Of a stretch of DNA of 64,000 bases, positions 1 through 8,434 are shown piece by piece. The notes beneath the pieces are model-generated. The model was not told where the DNA came from and searched no databases. It was given only the letters and a program-made list of their open reading frames with translations. Source of the stretch: Planktothrix sp. FACHB-1365 (lineage in GTDB: Bacteria > Cyanobacteriota > Cyanobacteriia > Cyanobacteriales > Microcoleaceae); contig NZ_JACJSC010000024.1 of the NCBI RefSeq assembly GCF_014697575.1, positions 1 to 64,000 on the forward strand, in the 5' to 3' direction. Positions within the stretch are counted from its first letter, which is position 1. Each line of letters opens with the position of its first letter. The translations under genes and the position numbers were made by a program.

Positions 1-422
1 ACGATTTAGTAGCCTACGAAGATTTAAGGGTTAAAAATTTAGTTAAAAATCATTGTCTTGCTAAATCTATTAATGATGCTGGTTGGTATCAATTTAGAAA
101 GTGGTTAGAGTATTTTGGTGTTAAATTGGGTAGGGTAACTGTTGCAGTTAATCCAGCTTATACAAGTCAAAATTGCTCTAGCTGTGGTACTACAGTCAAA
201 AAATCTTTATCAACTAGAACACATATTTGTCAATGTGGATTTGAGTTAGATAGAGACTGGAATGCCGCAATTAACATTCTGAATTTAGCCTTGGGTACTA
301 TGGGTCACATAGGAACCTGGATTTTAAATCCGAACGCTTCGGGAGATTTAGCCTCTACTTTGGTTGGAGCAATCCTGCCAGAGCAAGTTGAATCTGTGAA
401 CGAAGAATCACCGCACTTGTAG
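1..422 (+). CDS. tnpB: TnpB family RNA-guided nuclease, C-terminal part (cut by window edge)
   Basis: Reading from base 3 the frame is open through the window edge, so only the last 139 residues are present. The RuvC-II glutamate lies in YEDLRVKNL at the start. A four-cysteine zinc finger follows (CSSCG ... CQCG), then RDWNAAINIL with the RuvC-III aspartate, as expected for IS200/IS605 TnpB. The first RuvC aspartate would be outside the window, so activity cannot be judged. The TTG at 126 is internal and not the start. No TnpA transposase is visible on this side. The tail after the zinc finger is long and low in motifs, which is normal for cyanobacterial TnpB. Confidence 0.93.
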   Translation, partial: DLVAYEDLRVKNLVKNHCLAKSINDAGWYQFRKWLEYFGVKLGRVTVAVNPAYTSQNCSSCGTTVKKSLSTRTHICQCGFELDRDWNAAINILNLALGTMGHIGTWILNPNASGDLASTLVGAILPEQVESVNEESPHL

Positions 423-437
423 GGCGGTGAGTGTCAA
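408..437 (+). mobile_element. Right end of the TnpB element (hairpin overlapping the tnpB stop codon)
   Basis: A perfect 7-bp stem (TCACCGC at 408-414, GCGGTGA at 424-430) brackets the tnpB TAG stop and is followed by GTGTCAA (431-437). A subterminal hairpin followed by a short conserved end is typical of IS200/IS605 right ends. In these elements the same region forms the 3' part of the guide RNA, with guide sequence taken from the flank after about 437. The exact boundary is inferred, because the empty site is not available. Confidence 0.7.
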
Positions 438-749
438 TCCCCTCTCCTTTTGAACAAAGGGAGTTGGGGAGTTAGGGTTTTTAAGGTAGAATTAAACCTT
501 GATTCAGGCTGTTTCAGATCTTCAATAAAGCTCTTCTGTTTCCAGTTGTCTTAAAAAAATATAGCATTCAGAAAAGATTTTATTTTTTCTTTATCAAAAT
601 TTTACGTGCATTTCAATAAAACGGTTTTATACTTAAAAAAGGCAAATTAAAAGAAATTCTTCGATTCCACCCGCCTAAAATATCCTATTTCTAGGATTTG
701 AGGAAAATTTATTGTCATTTTTTGCAGTAACAGTCACAATAATCTAGTC
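438..749. other. Non-coding stretch between the TnpB element and the debranching enzyme gene
   Basis: No credible gene is seen. The stretch is AT-rich and probably carries the promoter of the downstream gene. The only clear structure is a 7-1-7 palindrome at 616-630 (ATAAAAC-G-GTTTTAT), about 120 bp before the start codon, which could be an operator. Confidence 0.5.
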
Positions 750-3017
750 ATGATCTCAGAAAAAATCGAATTTGACGGCAGAGTTTTTGTCCCTGCTGAG
801 AAATTACCCGTATCAGAATGGCCCTGTGTTGTCAATGAGCGACCTCAACCCACCTTAACCCTCAAAGATGACGATTTATTTTTAATTACGGACACCTTGG
901 GGAATATTACCCAGTTTTCAGGCGATGACCGTCAAGCCAGTTTAGGATTATTTTGTCATGATACCCGTTTTCTCTCTCGATTAGAGTTACAGATTGGCGG
1001 ACAAGCTCCTATTCTTCTGAGTAGCGATGCTCAAAAAGGATTTTCCTTATCCGTATTATGTGCGAATCCTAAAATTAACGAACAACTTACCGCCGAAACC
1101 ATTGGAGTTGAACGAGAAATTGTCTTAAATGGCGGTTTATTTGAAGAAATTAAGATTACTAATTATAGCACTTTCCCGGCTCAATTTGAAATCAGCCTGA
1201 GCTTTGGTTCCGATTTTGTCGATTTATTTGAAATTCGGGGTTTCCATCGAGACCAACAAGGAAAGCTGTTTAAACGTCAGGGTGAACCCTCGAAAGAATT
1301 AGAGGATGAAACTCTTGAACCCCCAATTGCCAAACTTGAAAATGGGCAAAAAGAAATTAATTTAGGTTATCAAGGGTTGGATGGTAGTTTCATGGAATCT
1401 CGGATTTTATTTGTGCATCTACAACCCAATTCCATTAAAGATAATACTGCCATCTGGCACTTAAATTTAGCATCCCATGAAACTCAAATTATTGGGTATC
1501 GCTTACAAATGCTAACCAATAATCGCCCCACTTCTGCTGTTCATGCTCCCTTAACGTTAGTTCAAGCGAAAGCCGCAGAAGTTATGGAAGAACAACAATG
1601 GTGGACATCTGTTACCCGAATTCGCTCTAATAATCGAGAATTTAATCGGGTTATTCAGCAAGCTGAACAAGATATTTATTTATTACGTCAAACCTTTGGC
1701 AAAGAAAAAGGAGTCTCGGCTGGAGTTCCTTGGTTTTCCTGTTTATTTGGTCGAGATTCCATTATCACCGCCTCTCAAACCTTAATTCTTGACCCGGAAA
1801 TTGCCCGGTCTACCTTAACGATATTAGCTCAATATCAAGGTCAAACCTATGACGATTGGCGAGATGAAGAACCGGGAAAAATTCTCCATGAATTGCGGAT
1901 GGGAGAAATGGCAAGATGTCAAGAAGTTCCCCATACTCCTTATTATGGAACTGTTGACGCAACACCCCTTTGGTTAATGTTATATGCCGAATATTTTGCC
2001 TGGACACAAGACACTGAAACCCTAGAAAATTTATGGCCGAATGCACGGGCAGCGATGGATTGGATTGATGCTAAATGTCAAGAAAATGGCTACCTTTGTT
2101 ATTTCCGTAAATCCTCCAGAGGGTTAGTTAATCAAGGCTGGAAAGATTCAGGAGATTGTATTGTTAAACGAGATGGAACTTTAGCGGTTGCCCCCATTGC
2201 CTTATGTGAAGTTCAAGCTTATGTTTATGCGGCGAAAGTGCGAATGGCGGAAATTGCTAAAATGCGAAAACGGATTGATTTAGCCGACCGTTGGCAAGAA
2301 GAAGCTCGACAACTGAAAATGCGGTTTAATCGAGATTTTTGGGTAAAAGATTTAGATTTTTGTGCCTTAGCATTAGATGGAGAAGGACAACCCGTTGATA
2401 GTATTAGTTCTAACCCCGGTCACTGTTTACAATTAGGAATTTTAACCCCGGAAAATGCCAAAAGTGTAGCAGAAAGATTACTCGCACCGGATATGTTTAG
2501 TGGGTGGGGAATTCGTACCCTCAGCAGTCTTTCTCCGGCTTATAATCCGATGGGATATCATACGGGTTCAGTTTGGCCCCATGATAATAGTTTAATTGCA
2601 TTAGGATTGCGCTCGATTGGATTTATTGATCAAGCTTTTGAAGTCGCCCAAGGGTTATTTGATATGACAATGCAACAACCCTTACAACGACCCCCAGAAT
2701 TATTCTGTGGTTTTCCTCGCATTGAAGGCAGTGCTCCGGTTAAATATCCCGTTGCTTGTTCACCCCAAGCTTGGGCGAGTGGTAGTATTTTTCAACTGTT
2801 ACAAATGATGATGAATTTAGTTCCTGATGCGTCGAGTAATCACTTAAGAATTATTGACCCTTCATTACCTGAATCCATTAATCATATCGCCGTTCATAAC
2901 TTAAAAATTGGTTCTACCGTGATTGATTTAGAGTTTGAACGAGATAAAGACGAAAATGCCACCGCCTGTCGAGTTCTTAAAAAACGTGGAAATCTGCGAG
3001 TTGTTATAGAAGCTTAA
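750..3017 (+). CDS. Amylo-alpha-1,6-glucosidase / glycogen debranching enzyme-like protein
   Basis: The 755-residue protein has two parts. Residues about 40-235 form a beta-rich N-terminal debranching domain (GDE_N_bis type: LGLFCHDTRFLSRLELQ), and residues about 290-740 form an (alpha/alpha)6 catalytic barrel of the GDE_C type. Visible motifs are GVPWFSCLFGRDS, RDEEPGKILHE, YYGTVDATPLW, GWKDSGDCI and SVWPHDNSLIALGL; the conserved acidic residues in them suit a glycoside hydrolase. By family it would remove alpha-1,6 branches or related glucosides during glycogen turnover in the cytoplasm. There is no signal peptide. It starts with ATG and stands alone. A GH63-like glucosidase of other specificity is possible. 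Confidence 0.85.
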   Translation: MISEKIEFDGRVFVPAEKLPVSEWPCVVNERPQPTLTLKDDDLFLITDTLGNITQFSGDDRQASLGLFCHDTRFLSRLELQIGGQAPILLSSDAQKGFSLSVLCANPKINEQLTAETIGVEREIVLNGGLFEEIKITNYSTFPAQFEISLSFGSDFVDLFEIRGFHRDQQGKLFKRQGEPSKELEDETLEPPIAKLENGQKEINLGYQGLDGSFMESRILFVHLQPNSIKDNTAIWHLNLASHETQIIGYRLQMLTNNRPTSAVHAPLTLVQAKAAEVMEEQQWWTSVTRIRSNNREFNRVIQQAEQDIYLLRQTFGKEKGVSAGVPWFSCLFGRDSIITASQTLILDPEIARSTLTILAQYQGQTYDDWRDEEPGKILHELRMGEMARCQEVPHTPYYGTVDATPLWLMLYAEYFAWTQDTETLENLWPNARAAMDWIDAKCQENGYLCYFRKSSRGLVNQGWKDSGDCIVKRDGTLAVAPIALCEVQAYVYAAKVRMAEIAKMRKRIDLADRWQEEARQLKMRFNRDFWVKDLDFCALALDGEGQPVDSISSNPGHCLQLGILTPENAKSVAERLLAPDMFSGWGIRTLSSLSPAYNPMGYHTGSVWPHDNSLIALGLRSIGFIDQAFEVAQGLFDMTMQQPLQRPPELFCGFPRIEGSAPVKYPVACSPQAWASGSIFQLLQMMMNLVPDASSNHLRIIDPSLPESINHIAVHNLKIGSTVIDLEFERDKDENATACRVLKKRGNLRVVIEA

Positions 3018-3026
3018 TCTTTTTCG

Positions 3027-3054
3027 GGTGCGTAAGCTATTAAGCAAACGCACC
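3027..3054. other. Hairpin downstream of the debranching enzyme gene
   Basis: A 7-bp stem, GGTGCGT (3027-3033) with ACGCACC (3048-3054), lies in the convergent gap between two genes. Neither strand has a T-run directly after it, so it is only a weak terminator candidate. Confidence 0.4.
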
Positions 3055-3088
3055 ACTCTCTTATCTATTTCCCTTTCTCATCGTTAAA

Positions 3089-5725
3089 TTAAGGCTCAAT
3101 AAAATGCGCCCAAATTGAACCATCTGGCCCTGCAACTTGATTCATATAACCAGAGGAATAAATAATCCGACGACCCTCCGTATTAGAATATCCAGTGTAG
3201 GCATCTCCCCAAGGATCATTAACAATATATCCCTGATTATTATAGCCAATAACGGTGATAATATGACCCGATGGAGTCGTATCTACACCAATCACAACCG
3301 GACGACGATTAATTAATTCATTTTTCAAATCAGACCAATAGCGAGTGGTGCTAAAACTGGTTTTAAATCCATAGGCACGAATTAAAGCCGATAATACATT
3401 ATGATCGGTTTGAGAACCTGTTCCGGCATAATTAAAACACCATTGCAATAATTCATCTTCTAATTGTCCGTATTTCGGTCGCACACCGTAATAATACATC
3501 ACCATTGCAATCGAAGTAACATTACAAGTAGACCAATAAAAACGCGGATTATCTCGTTGGGAAAAATAGGGAACATTTAACTCTAATTGAGGCGGTAAAG
3601 GGTTAAAGACTCGTCCTCCCCGTTTGAATTTCACATACTGGGGAAAAATATAACCCGTATTCCCAAAATTCGGCAATTCTTCCAAGAGAGAAACCTTAAT
3701 ATGGTTATTTTCTAACGCATAACTTTTTACCCCATAAACCCGTCCCAAGGGTAAAGTTGTACGCTCAGAGTCTTTTAATTGGCTAGAATCAATCGCCTGT
3801 TTTTTCAAGACTGTTTTTTCTAATACAGTTAGGGTAATTGCATCAGGATCATAACCAATTTCTTGACCATCTCGAATCAATTTAACGTGCTGCCAATAGA
3901 CATAACCCACTGTACCAAAACCGGGAATCGATTGGGCTAAGGTAACGCGAAAATGTCCTTTAATGCAGGCATACCCTTTAATGGTAAAGGTTTGCCCTAA
4001 TAATAATTCTTCAAATTGTTGAGGATCTAAATAAGAAGAATCAACGGGTTTTGCTTTGATTTTAGTTGTTTGTAATACTAACATTTGAGCATTAACATCG
4101 GTATCAGGAACGTCCTCAATATCAAAACGAAATACTTCTGATCCTTTTTTTAATCTGACATAATCGGTATACAGATAACCAAAGTTACCGATGGGCGGAA
4201 TGGTATTTTCTAAAACAACTTTCAGATGACCATCCACTAAACCATATTTCAAAACTTTGAAGGTTTGACCTGCTTTTACCGCTACTTTTTGCTGTTGATT
4301 TAAGGAAGCTGAATCAAAGGGAACAATTTTAAATAACGTATCTTCAAGGATTTCTAAGGTTAGAGATTCTCCGACGGTCATGGCATTTTCACTAACCGTA
4401 ATATTAATCACTTGACTGGCGGTAACATTGTCTTGAGAGTCCAGTGCTTTTAACCGTAACCACCGATATCCTGCATCACTAAATCCTTTGTTAAATTGAC
4501 AATTCCAGGTACTTTCCTGCCAATCTAAACTCACATCAAAGCCATAGCGATCTTCAGCAAATAAAGTAATTTTAGCAGTATTTTTGGGGTCAAATGTTCC
4601 TTTTAAAACCACAGGGGTATTGACTAAAACTTCTGTTGGCCCCTGATAGGTTAAGGTTTTATTGGAGGTTAAAGAAACACTTCCACGACTCAGGAAGATA
4701 AAATCAGGATACAAATATCCCGTATTGCCAAAATTAGGAAAATTCTCGGTAAAAGCGACTTTAATATGACCGTCTTCTGAGGTATAACTTTGTACCCCAT
4801 AAACCATTCCCGCCGGGAGGGTAATTTTATCGGAGGCATTTAGGTAAGCAGAATCAACGGGACGTTTTTTTAACGGGGTTGTATTAACAATTGTGCAGGT
4901 TATCGCATTATTATCAAAGGGGATTTCTTGACCTTTTTCTAACAGTTGAGCATGATAGCGATAGACATATCCTGATTTACCAAAACCTGGAAATTCTTGA
5001 TTGAGAGTCACCCGAAAATGATCGGCAATACAGGCATATCCTAACACCGTATAGGTGCTCCCTTGAGGCATTTCAATCGATTGATTCGCTGCTAACTGAG
5101 ACATATCATCGGGTTTCAGTTTGAGAGGGGTTGTTTGTGTCACCCACAACAGTTGACTCCCTGGAATATGATCAGGGAGTTGACTTTGATTAAACCATAA
5201 TAATTTTGACCCTTTCGCCACAACAACATGGGGTTGATAAACATAAACAATTTTACCTAAATTGGGTAAGGGGTTATTGAGTTCGAGTTTGAGATGATCA
5301 TTGACCAATTCTATTGTATCTACAACTAAACTCTCCCCTAATTTTAGGGATTGTTTTTGGTTTTCTGTTAATTGCGAAGAATCAATAGGTTTAACTTTTA
5401 AGACAGTTTCTTGTTGAGGAATAATGGTATAATTAAATCGGGTATTAATTCCTTCTTGATTGACCATACAATCAATCACTTGATCCCCAATTATATTATT
5501 TTGCCCATCTTTTCCTTGTAGTCTTAACCAGCGTTTTCCGGCGGTATTAAATCCATTTTCCAGACACACTGACCAAATCCCTGCTTGAGGATTAAAATCG
5601 ACGGTCAGAGGATATTTGTCTTCTGCCATTACAGAAATTGTTTGGCATTGTTGAGGGTCATAAGTGCCGACTAAAACAACAGGTTGATCAATCAGAATGT
5701 CCTTTGGGCCGAGATACGTTACCAT
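3089..5725 (-). CDS. C39-like cysteine peptidase with duplicated Ig-like/SH3-like modules
   Basis: The 878-residue protein consists of two tandem copies of a roughly 350-residue module (about 2-356 and 357-700) plus a C-terminal peptidase C39-like (PF13529 type) domain from about 709. Each module starts with a beta domain (YLGPKDILIDQPVVL versus YQGPTEVLVNTPVVL, ending in RWLRL). Three SH3-like repeats follow, each marked by a K.K.P.DS..L motif and a later LP.FG..GY.Y motif. The presumed catalytic residues are Cys734 (YWSTCNVTS), His821 (SGHIITVIGY) and Asp837 (VNDPWGD). No signal peptide or transmembrane segment is obvious, although the repeats suggest cell-wall or polymer binding. It may act on peptides or peptidoglycan cross-links; the substrate is unknown. 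Confidence 0.8.
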   Translation of the reverse strand: MVTYLGPKDILIDQPVVLVGTYDPQQCQTISVMAEDKYPLTVDFNPQAGIWSVCLENGFNTAGKRWLRLQGKDGQNNIIGDQVIDCMVNQEGINTRFNYTIIPQQETVLKVKPIDSSQLTENQKQSLKLGESLVVDTIELVNDHLKLELNNPLPNLGKIVYVYQPHVVVAKGSKLLWFNQSQLPDHIPGSQLLWVTQTTPLKLKPDDMSQLAANQSIEMPQGSTYTVLGYACIADHFRVTLNQEFPGFGKSGYVYRYHAQLLEKGQEIPFDNNAITCTIVNTTPLKKRPVDSAYLNASDKITLPAGMVYGVQSYTSEDGHIKVAFTENFPNFGNTGYLYPDFIFLSRGSVSLTSNKTLTYQGPTEVLVNTPVVLKGTFDPKNTAKITLFAEDRYGFDVSLDWQESTWNCQFNKGFSDAGYRWLRLKALDSQDNVTASQVINITVSENAMTVGESLTLEILEDTLFKIVPFDSASLNQQQKVAVKAGQTFKVLKYGLVDGHLKVVLENTIPPIGNFGYLYTDYVRLKKGSEVFRFDIEDVPDTDVNAQMLVLQTTKIKAKPVDSSYLDPQQFEELLLGQTFTIKGYACIKGHFRVTLAQSIPGFGTVGYVYWQHVKLIRDGQEIGYDPDAITLTVLEKTVLKKQAIDSSQLKDSERTTLPLGRVYGVKSYALENNHIKVSLLEELPNFGNTGYIFPQYVKFKRGGRVFNPLPPQLELNVPYFSQRDNPRFYWSTCNVTSIAMVMYYYGVRPKYGQLEDELLQWCFNYAGTGSQTDHNVLSALIRAYGFKTSFSTTRYWSDLKNELINRRPVVIGVDTTPSGHIITVIGYNNQGYIVNDPWGDAYTGYSNTEGRRIIYSSGYMNQVAGPDGSIWAHFIEP

Positions 5726-5772
5726 GTTTACAACTCGCTGTTAATAGAAATGAATAAAGGGTTAAAATCAGT

Positions 5773-5803
5773 AAAAAACCGCCCCAGAAAATTCTACGGG
5801 CGG
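5773..5803 (-). terminator. Rho-independent terminator of the peroxiredoxin gene
   Basis: On the minus strand the stem CCGCCC/GGGCGG (arms at 5798-5803 and 5779-5784) is followed directly by six T residues. It lies about 35 bp after the stop codon of the peroxiredoxin gene and before the next minus-strand gene. Confidence 0.8.
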
Positions 5804-5836
5804 CACGCTCAAAAATACGGATAATTTTGATGACAA

Positions 5837-6274
5837 TTAAGCGCCCAGAACTGCTAAAATATCTTGAGCGTGGTTTGCAGTATTGACGGCTGCATCAACG
5901 TGGATAATTTTACCACTGCCATCAATCACATAAGTTACCCGTTTAGCATAGCCACCCCCCTCTACATCATAAGCTTTGGTAATGCTTCCGTCCGTATCGG
6001 CTAATAAAGGAAAGGGTAAACTATATTTCTCAGTAAACTTTTGATGGGAGGCTTCATTATCCATACTGACCCCTAAGACAGCGATATTTTTTCCTTGATA
6101 GGCTGTATAGTTATCGCGGAAACTACAAGCTTGTTTAGTGCAACCGGGGGTATCATCTTTAGGATAGAAATACATGACAACGGTTTTGCCTGCAAAGTCA
6201 GATAGAGAAACGGTATTTCCATTTGTGTCTTTGACGGTAAAGCTAGGGGCATCTGTCCCAACTGCTAAAGGCAT
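5837..6274 (-). CDS. Peroxiredoxin, BCP/PrxQ type
   Basis: The 145-residue thioredoxin-fold peroxidase has the motif DDTPGCTKQACSFRDNY. Its peroxidatic and resolving cysteines are five residues apart, the signature of atypical two-Cys PrxQ/BCP enzymes. It would reduce H2O2 and alkyl hydroperoxides using thioredoxin in the cytoplasm. Length and start (MPLAVGTDAPSF) are typical. It is monocistronic, with its own terminator about 35 bp downstream. Cyanobacteria usually have several PrxQ paralogues, so I do not assign a subtype. Confidence 0.93.
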   Translation of the reverse strand: MPLAVGTDAPSFTVKDTNGNTVSLSDFAGKTVVMYFYPKDDTPGCTKQACSFRDNYTAYQGKNIAVLGVSMDNEASHQKFTEKYSLPFPLLADTDGSITKAYDVEGGGYAKRVTYVIDGSGKIIHVDAAVNTANHAQDILAVLGA

Positions 6275-6516
6275 TGTATTTCGTCCTCCTCAATTAGACT
6301 GAACTTGATGTTGACTGTCTTCAGTTATTTTAAGACATTTCGGACAATCTGAAGAAAAAAGGATGAATTAGGACGATGGCAAGCATTACCATTCCAGTTA
6401 ATGAAGATATAGGGCATAATTATTAAAGAACTTAATTAGCTATTAACCATAGGCCTATAAAATAGTTTGTTGCAACCCATTAATAATAGTACAATGATTA
6501 ATTACCTAGATTTGAT

Positions 6517-7062
6517 ATGAATGAATCTTTAGAACAGATAATCAGACGGAAAATTCAATATTTACCTCCTGAACATCAGGAAGAAGTTCTTAGTTTTATT
6601 GAGTTTCTGGAAGAAGGACATTGTTTAATAGAAGGTCATCTCTGTGAGATCATTAATCGTTTTTATCAACGCCAAAAAATCGCTCAGGCTTTCCTAAAAT
6701 TACCCTGCTATTTTGGGGGAAAGACTATTATTCCCGATATTAGCGTATTTCGTTGTGATCGAATTCCAGTAATATCTTCTGGAGAAAATTATCAAGAGCT
6801 TACAATTTATCCAGATTGGTCAATTGAAATTTTGTCACTCCAACAAAATCCAACAAAAATTTTAGGAAATTTACTGTATTGTTCTGAATATGGGACAGAA
6901 TTAGGATGGTTAATTGATCCAGTGGAAGCAACAGTTTTAGTCGTATTGCCAGAACAACGGGTACAATTGTTACAGGGAGAAGCTAAATTACCTGTTTTAC
7001 CAGGGATAGATTTAGACTTAACCATTGATCAAGTTTTGGACTGGTCAATTATTGAATATTGA
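6517..7062 (+). CDS. Uma2-family (DUF820) PD-(D/E)XK-like protein
   Basis: The 181-residue protein begins with a short helical segment (LEQIIRRKIQYLPPEHQEEVLSFIEFL) like that of DUF2281 antitoxin-type proteins. An Uma2/DUF820 restriction-endonuclease-like fold follows: IIPDISVF carries the Asp and PDWSIEILS the Glu of the nuclease-like core, then LGWLIDP and a V.LPG..L.L tail. The usual N-terminal Uma2 part is shortened and replaced by the helical piece. Uma2 proteins are greatly expanded in cyanobacteria and many ride on mobile DNA; their function is not settled. Confidence 0.8.
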   Translation: MNESLEQIIRRKIQYLPPEHQEEVLSFIEFLEEGHCLIEGHLCEIINRFYQRQKIAQAFLKLPCYFGGKTIIPDISVFRCDRIPVISSGENYQELTIYPDWSIEILSLQQNPTKILGNLLYCSEYGTELGWLIDPVEATVLVVLPEQRVQLLQGEAKLPVLPGIDLDLTIDQVLDWSIIEY

Positions 7063-7069
7063 TACACAA

Positions 7070-7092
7070 CCCGTAGTAAGCCCTTCAGGGCT
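7070..7092 (+). repeat. Interspersed palindromic repeat (CCCGTAGTAAGCCC type)
   Basis: CCCGTAGTAAGCCC followed by an AGCCCT/AGGGCT hairpin lies 8 bp after the Uma2 stop codon. The same unit occurs twice, inverted, at 48481-48548. It may also act as a transcription end. Confidence 0.7.
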
Positions 7093-7259
7093 GATTCATA
7101 AATCCTAATTATGAGTAATAAATTTACCCGCAAATATGGATTAAGCCCTAAAGAGTTTAGAAACCGGGTTTCTTATCTTCTCAAGTCTCCTGTAACCAAG
7201 TTTGAATCACAGATAAATATTTTTACTTAAATTTATCAGTGCCTCCGAGTTGGTGTCCA

Positions 7260-7685
7260 TTAAAGAAACAATATTTTTTGTAAAAAATCTTTGTAAGTTA
7301 AAATTTCTGTCCCCTCAAAATTTACCAAACTTAATAAATCTCTATCTCCTGTAATCAAAAAATCAGCTTGACTATCTTTAGCTAAAGCTAATAAATAATT
7401 ATCTTTAGCATCTCTACAAATAGAAACTTCTGAGGTTATTTCTATAGATAAACCAATAATATTCAACAATTCCAGCAATTCTTTAACTTTCGCTACTGGA
7501 AAATATTTTTGGAGTTTTGGTCTTTGAGTTACTAGATTAATTTCCTCTAGGAGTTGGTTGGAAAAGACAACTTGGAGCGTTTTATTGACGATTAATTGTT
7601 GAAGATTTGCTAATTCTTTACCAATCAAGAAGCTAATCCAAAGATTCGTGTCTATAATTACTTTAAGAGGCTGGTTTTCTGGCAT
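7260..7685 (-). CDS. PIN-domain toxin (ribonuclease)
   Basis: A start at MPENQPLK gives 142 residues; an in-frame start 24 bp upstream is possible. The four-acid PIN core is visible: VIIDTNLWISFL (first Asp), the middle acidic residue in LLEEINLV, CRDAKDNYLLALA (third), and ITGDRDLL (fourth). Such proteins are Mg-dependent RNases of type II toxin-antitoxin systems. The gene overlaps the end of the preceding small gene, the usual arrangement for a pair. It belongs to the putative-toxin PIN family rather than classical VapC, so the target is unknown. Confidence 0.85.
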   Translation of the reverse strand: MPENQPLKVIIDTNLWISFLIGKELANLQQLIVNKTLQVVFSNQLLEEINLVTQRPKLQKYFPVAKVKELLELLNIIGLSIEITSEVSICRDAKDNYLLALAKDSQADFLITGDRDLLSLVNFEGTEILTYKDFLQKILFL

Positions 7686-7899
7686 AAATTTCGCTTCTAA
7701 CTGCTTCAACTTCTTCGGTAATAATTTCTAAAGAGAGTTCATCGGTTTTGAATGACTCTAAAAGGGCTGTTAATTTACTATTTAATACTTCTTTTTCAAG
7801 TTCTTGGCTTAACAGCAATTTTTCTGGATATGGTAGTTGTTTGACCAAGGCTAAAACTTGCTCAAAGTTCAGGGAAAGTTGATAGCTGGCTGGAGTCAT
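7663..7899 (-). CDS. Antitoxin-like small protein paired with the PIN toxin
   Basis: This 78-residue helical protein (MTPASYQLSLNFEQVLALVKQLPYPEK...) overlaps the start of the PIN gene by about 23 bp on the same strand. The LVKQLP..EKLLLSQELEKE pattern resembles the leading helices of cyanobacterial antitoxin-type proteins (DUF2281-like). The antitoxin role is inferred from position and size; no ribbon-helix-helix or AbrB motif is clear. Confidence 0.65.
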   Translation of the reverse strand: MTPASYQLSLNFEQVLALVKQLPYPEKLLLSQELEKEVLNSKLTALLESFKTDELSLEIITEEVEAVRSEIYARKPAS

Positions 7900-7959
7900 T
7901 GTTCGTTACAGTTAGGGTTTATTGATATTTTATATCAAATTTTTGGATTGAGGATGGTT

Positions 7960-8384
7960 TCATATCTCTAAAATAGTCCGTTGTACCCAATTCATAATAC
8001 TTTGAATCAGGTGCGGATCTTGGGGTGAGAAACTGGGAATGGCGGGATGGGGTGAGTCGGTGATAACGCAAACTGTAGCGTCGAAGCGTGTGAGAGAATC
8101 GAGAAAAGTTTGGCTAAAACCTTGGAGGTTTGTCTCTTCGTAGAAAATGAGGATGGGGTGTTTTTCCCAGTCTAGGAGTTGCCAGTAGATTTTGAGTTCC
8201 GTGAGGGTGCGGGGTGTGCCTTCTGTGGATTTGGGACAGTGGTGTTTTTTGGGACACATTGTAGGTAGATGTCGGTGGCGGGGTTATCGCGGTTATCCAA
8301 TTTGCTACCGTCGCTGTAGAAGAGTTGGAGGGTGTGGTGAATGTTGGTTGTGGTGAGTTGGGAGAGTTGGGCAAGGTTGACCAT
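7960..8384 (-). CDS. Unknown protein encoded in two overlapping frames (possible -1 frameshift or frameshifted pseudogene)
   Basis: An upstream frame starts at 8384 (MVNLAQLSQL...) and ends at 8172. A second frame runs from 8259 or earlier to 7960 (...WVQRTILEI). They overlap by 88 bp, and the second is in the -1 frame relative to the first. Joined at the A-run around 8244-8250, they would make a protein of about 140 residues: an N-terminal beta segment with YSDGSKLDNRDNPATDIYL, then CPKSTEGTPRTLTELKIYW. I recognise no family. Explanations are a decayed gene, a sequencing indel in the A-run, programmed frameshifting, or two small overlapping genes. The gene is divergent from the DUF262 gene. 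Confidence 0.45.
8244..8250 (-). other. A AAA AAC slippery heptamer
   Basis: In the reading frame that starts at 8384 the codons are CCA AAA AAC, exactly the X XXY YYZ register for -1 slippage. Slipping back by one base enters the frame that ends at 7960. The second frame's own ATG is only 9 bp upstream (8259). Confidence 0.5.
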
Positions 8385-8434
8385 TGGGATATCACTATGC
8401 TGTAATTATACACATAGCTTCAAATTAACTCTCT

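Noticed and set aside
8114-8413. Third overlapping minus-strand frame at the split unknown gene
   Set aside because: Ser/Thr/Pro-rich shadow frame; the other two frames explain the region better.
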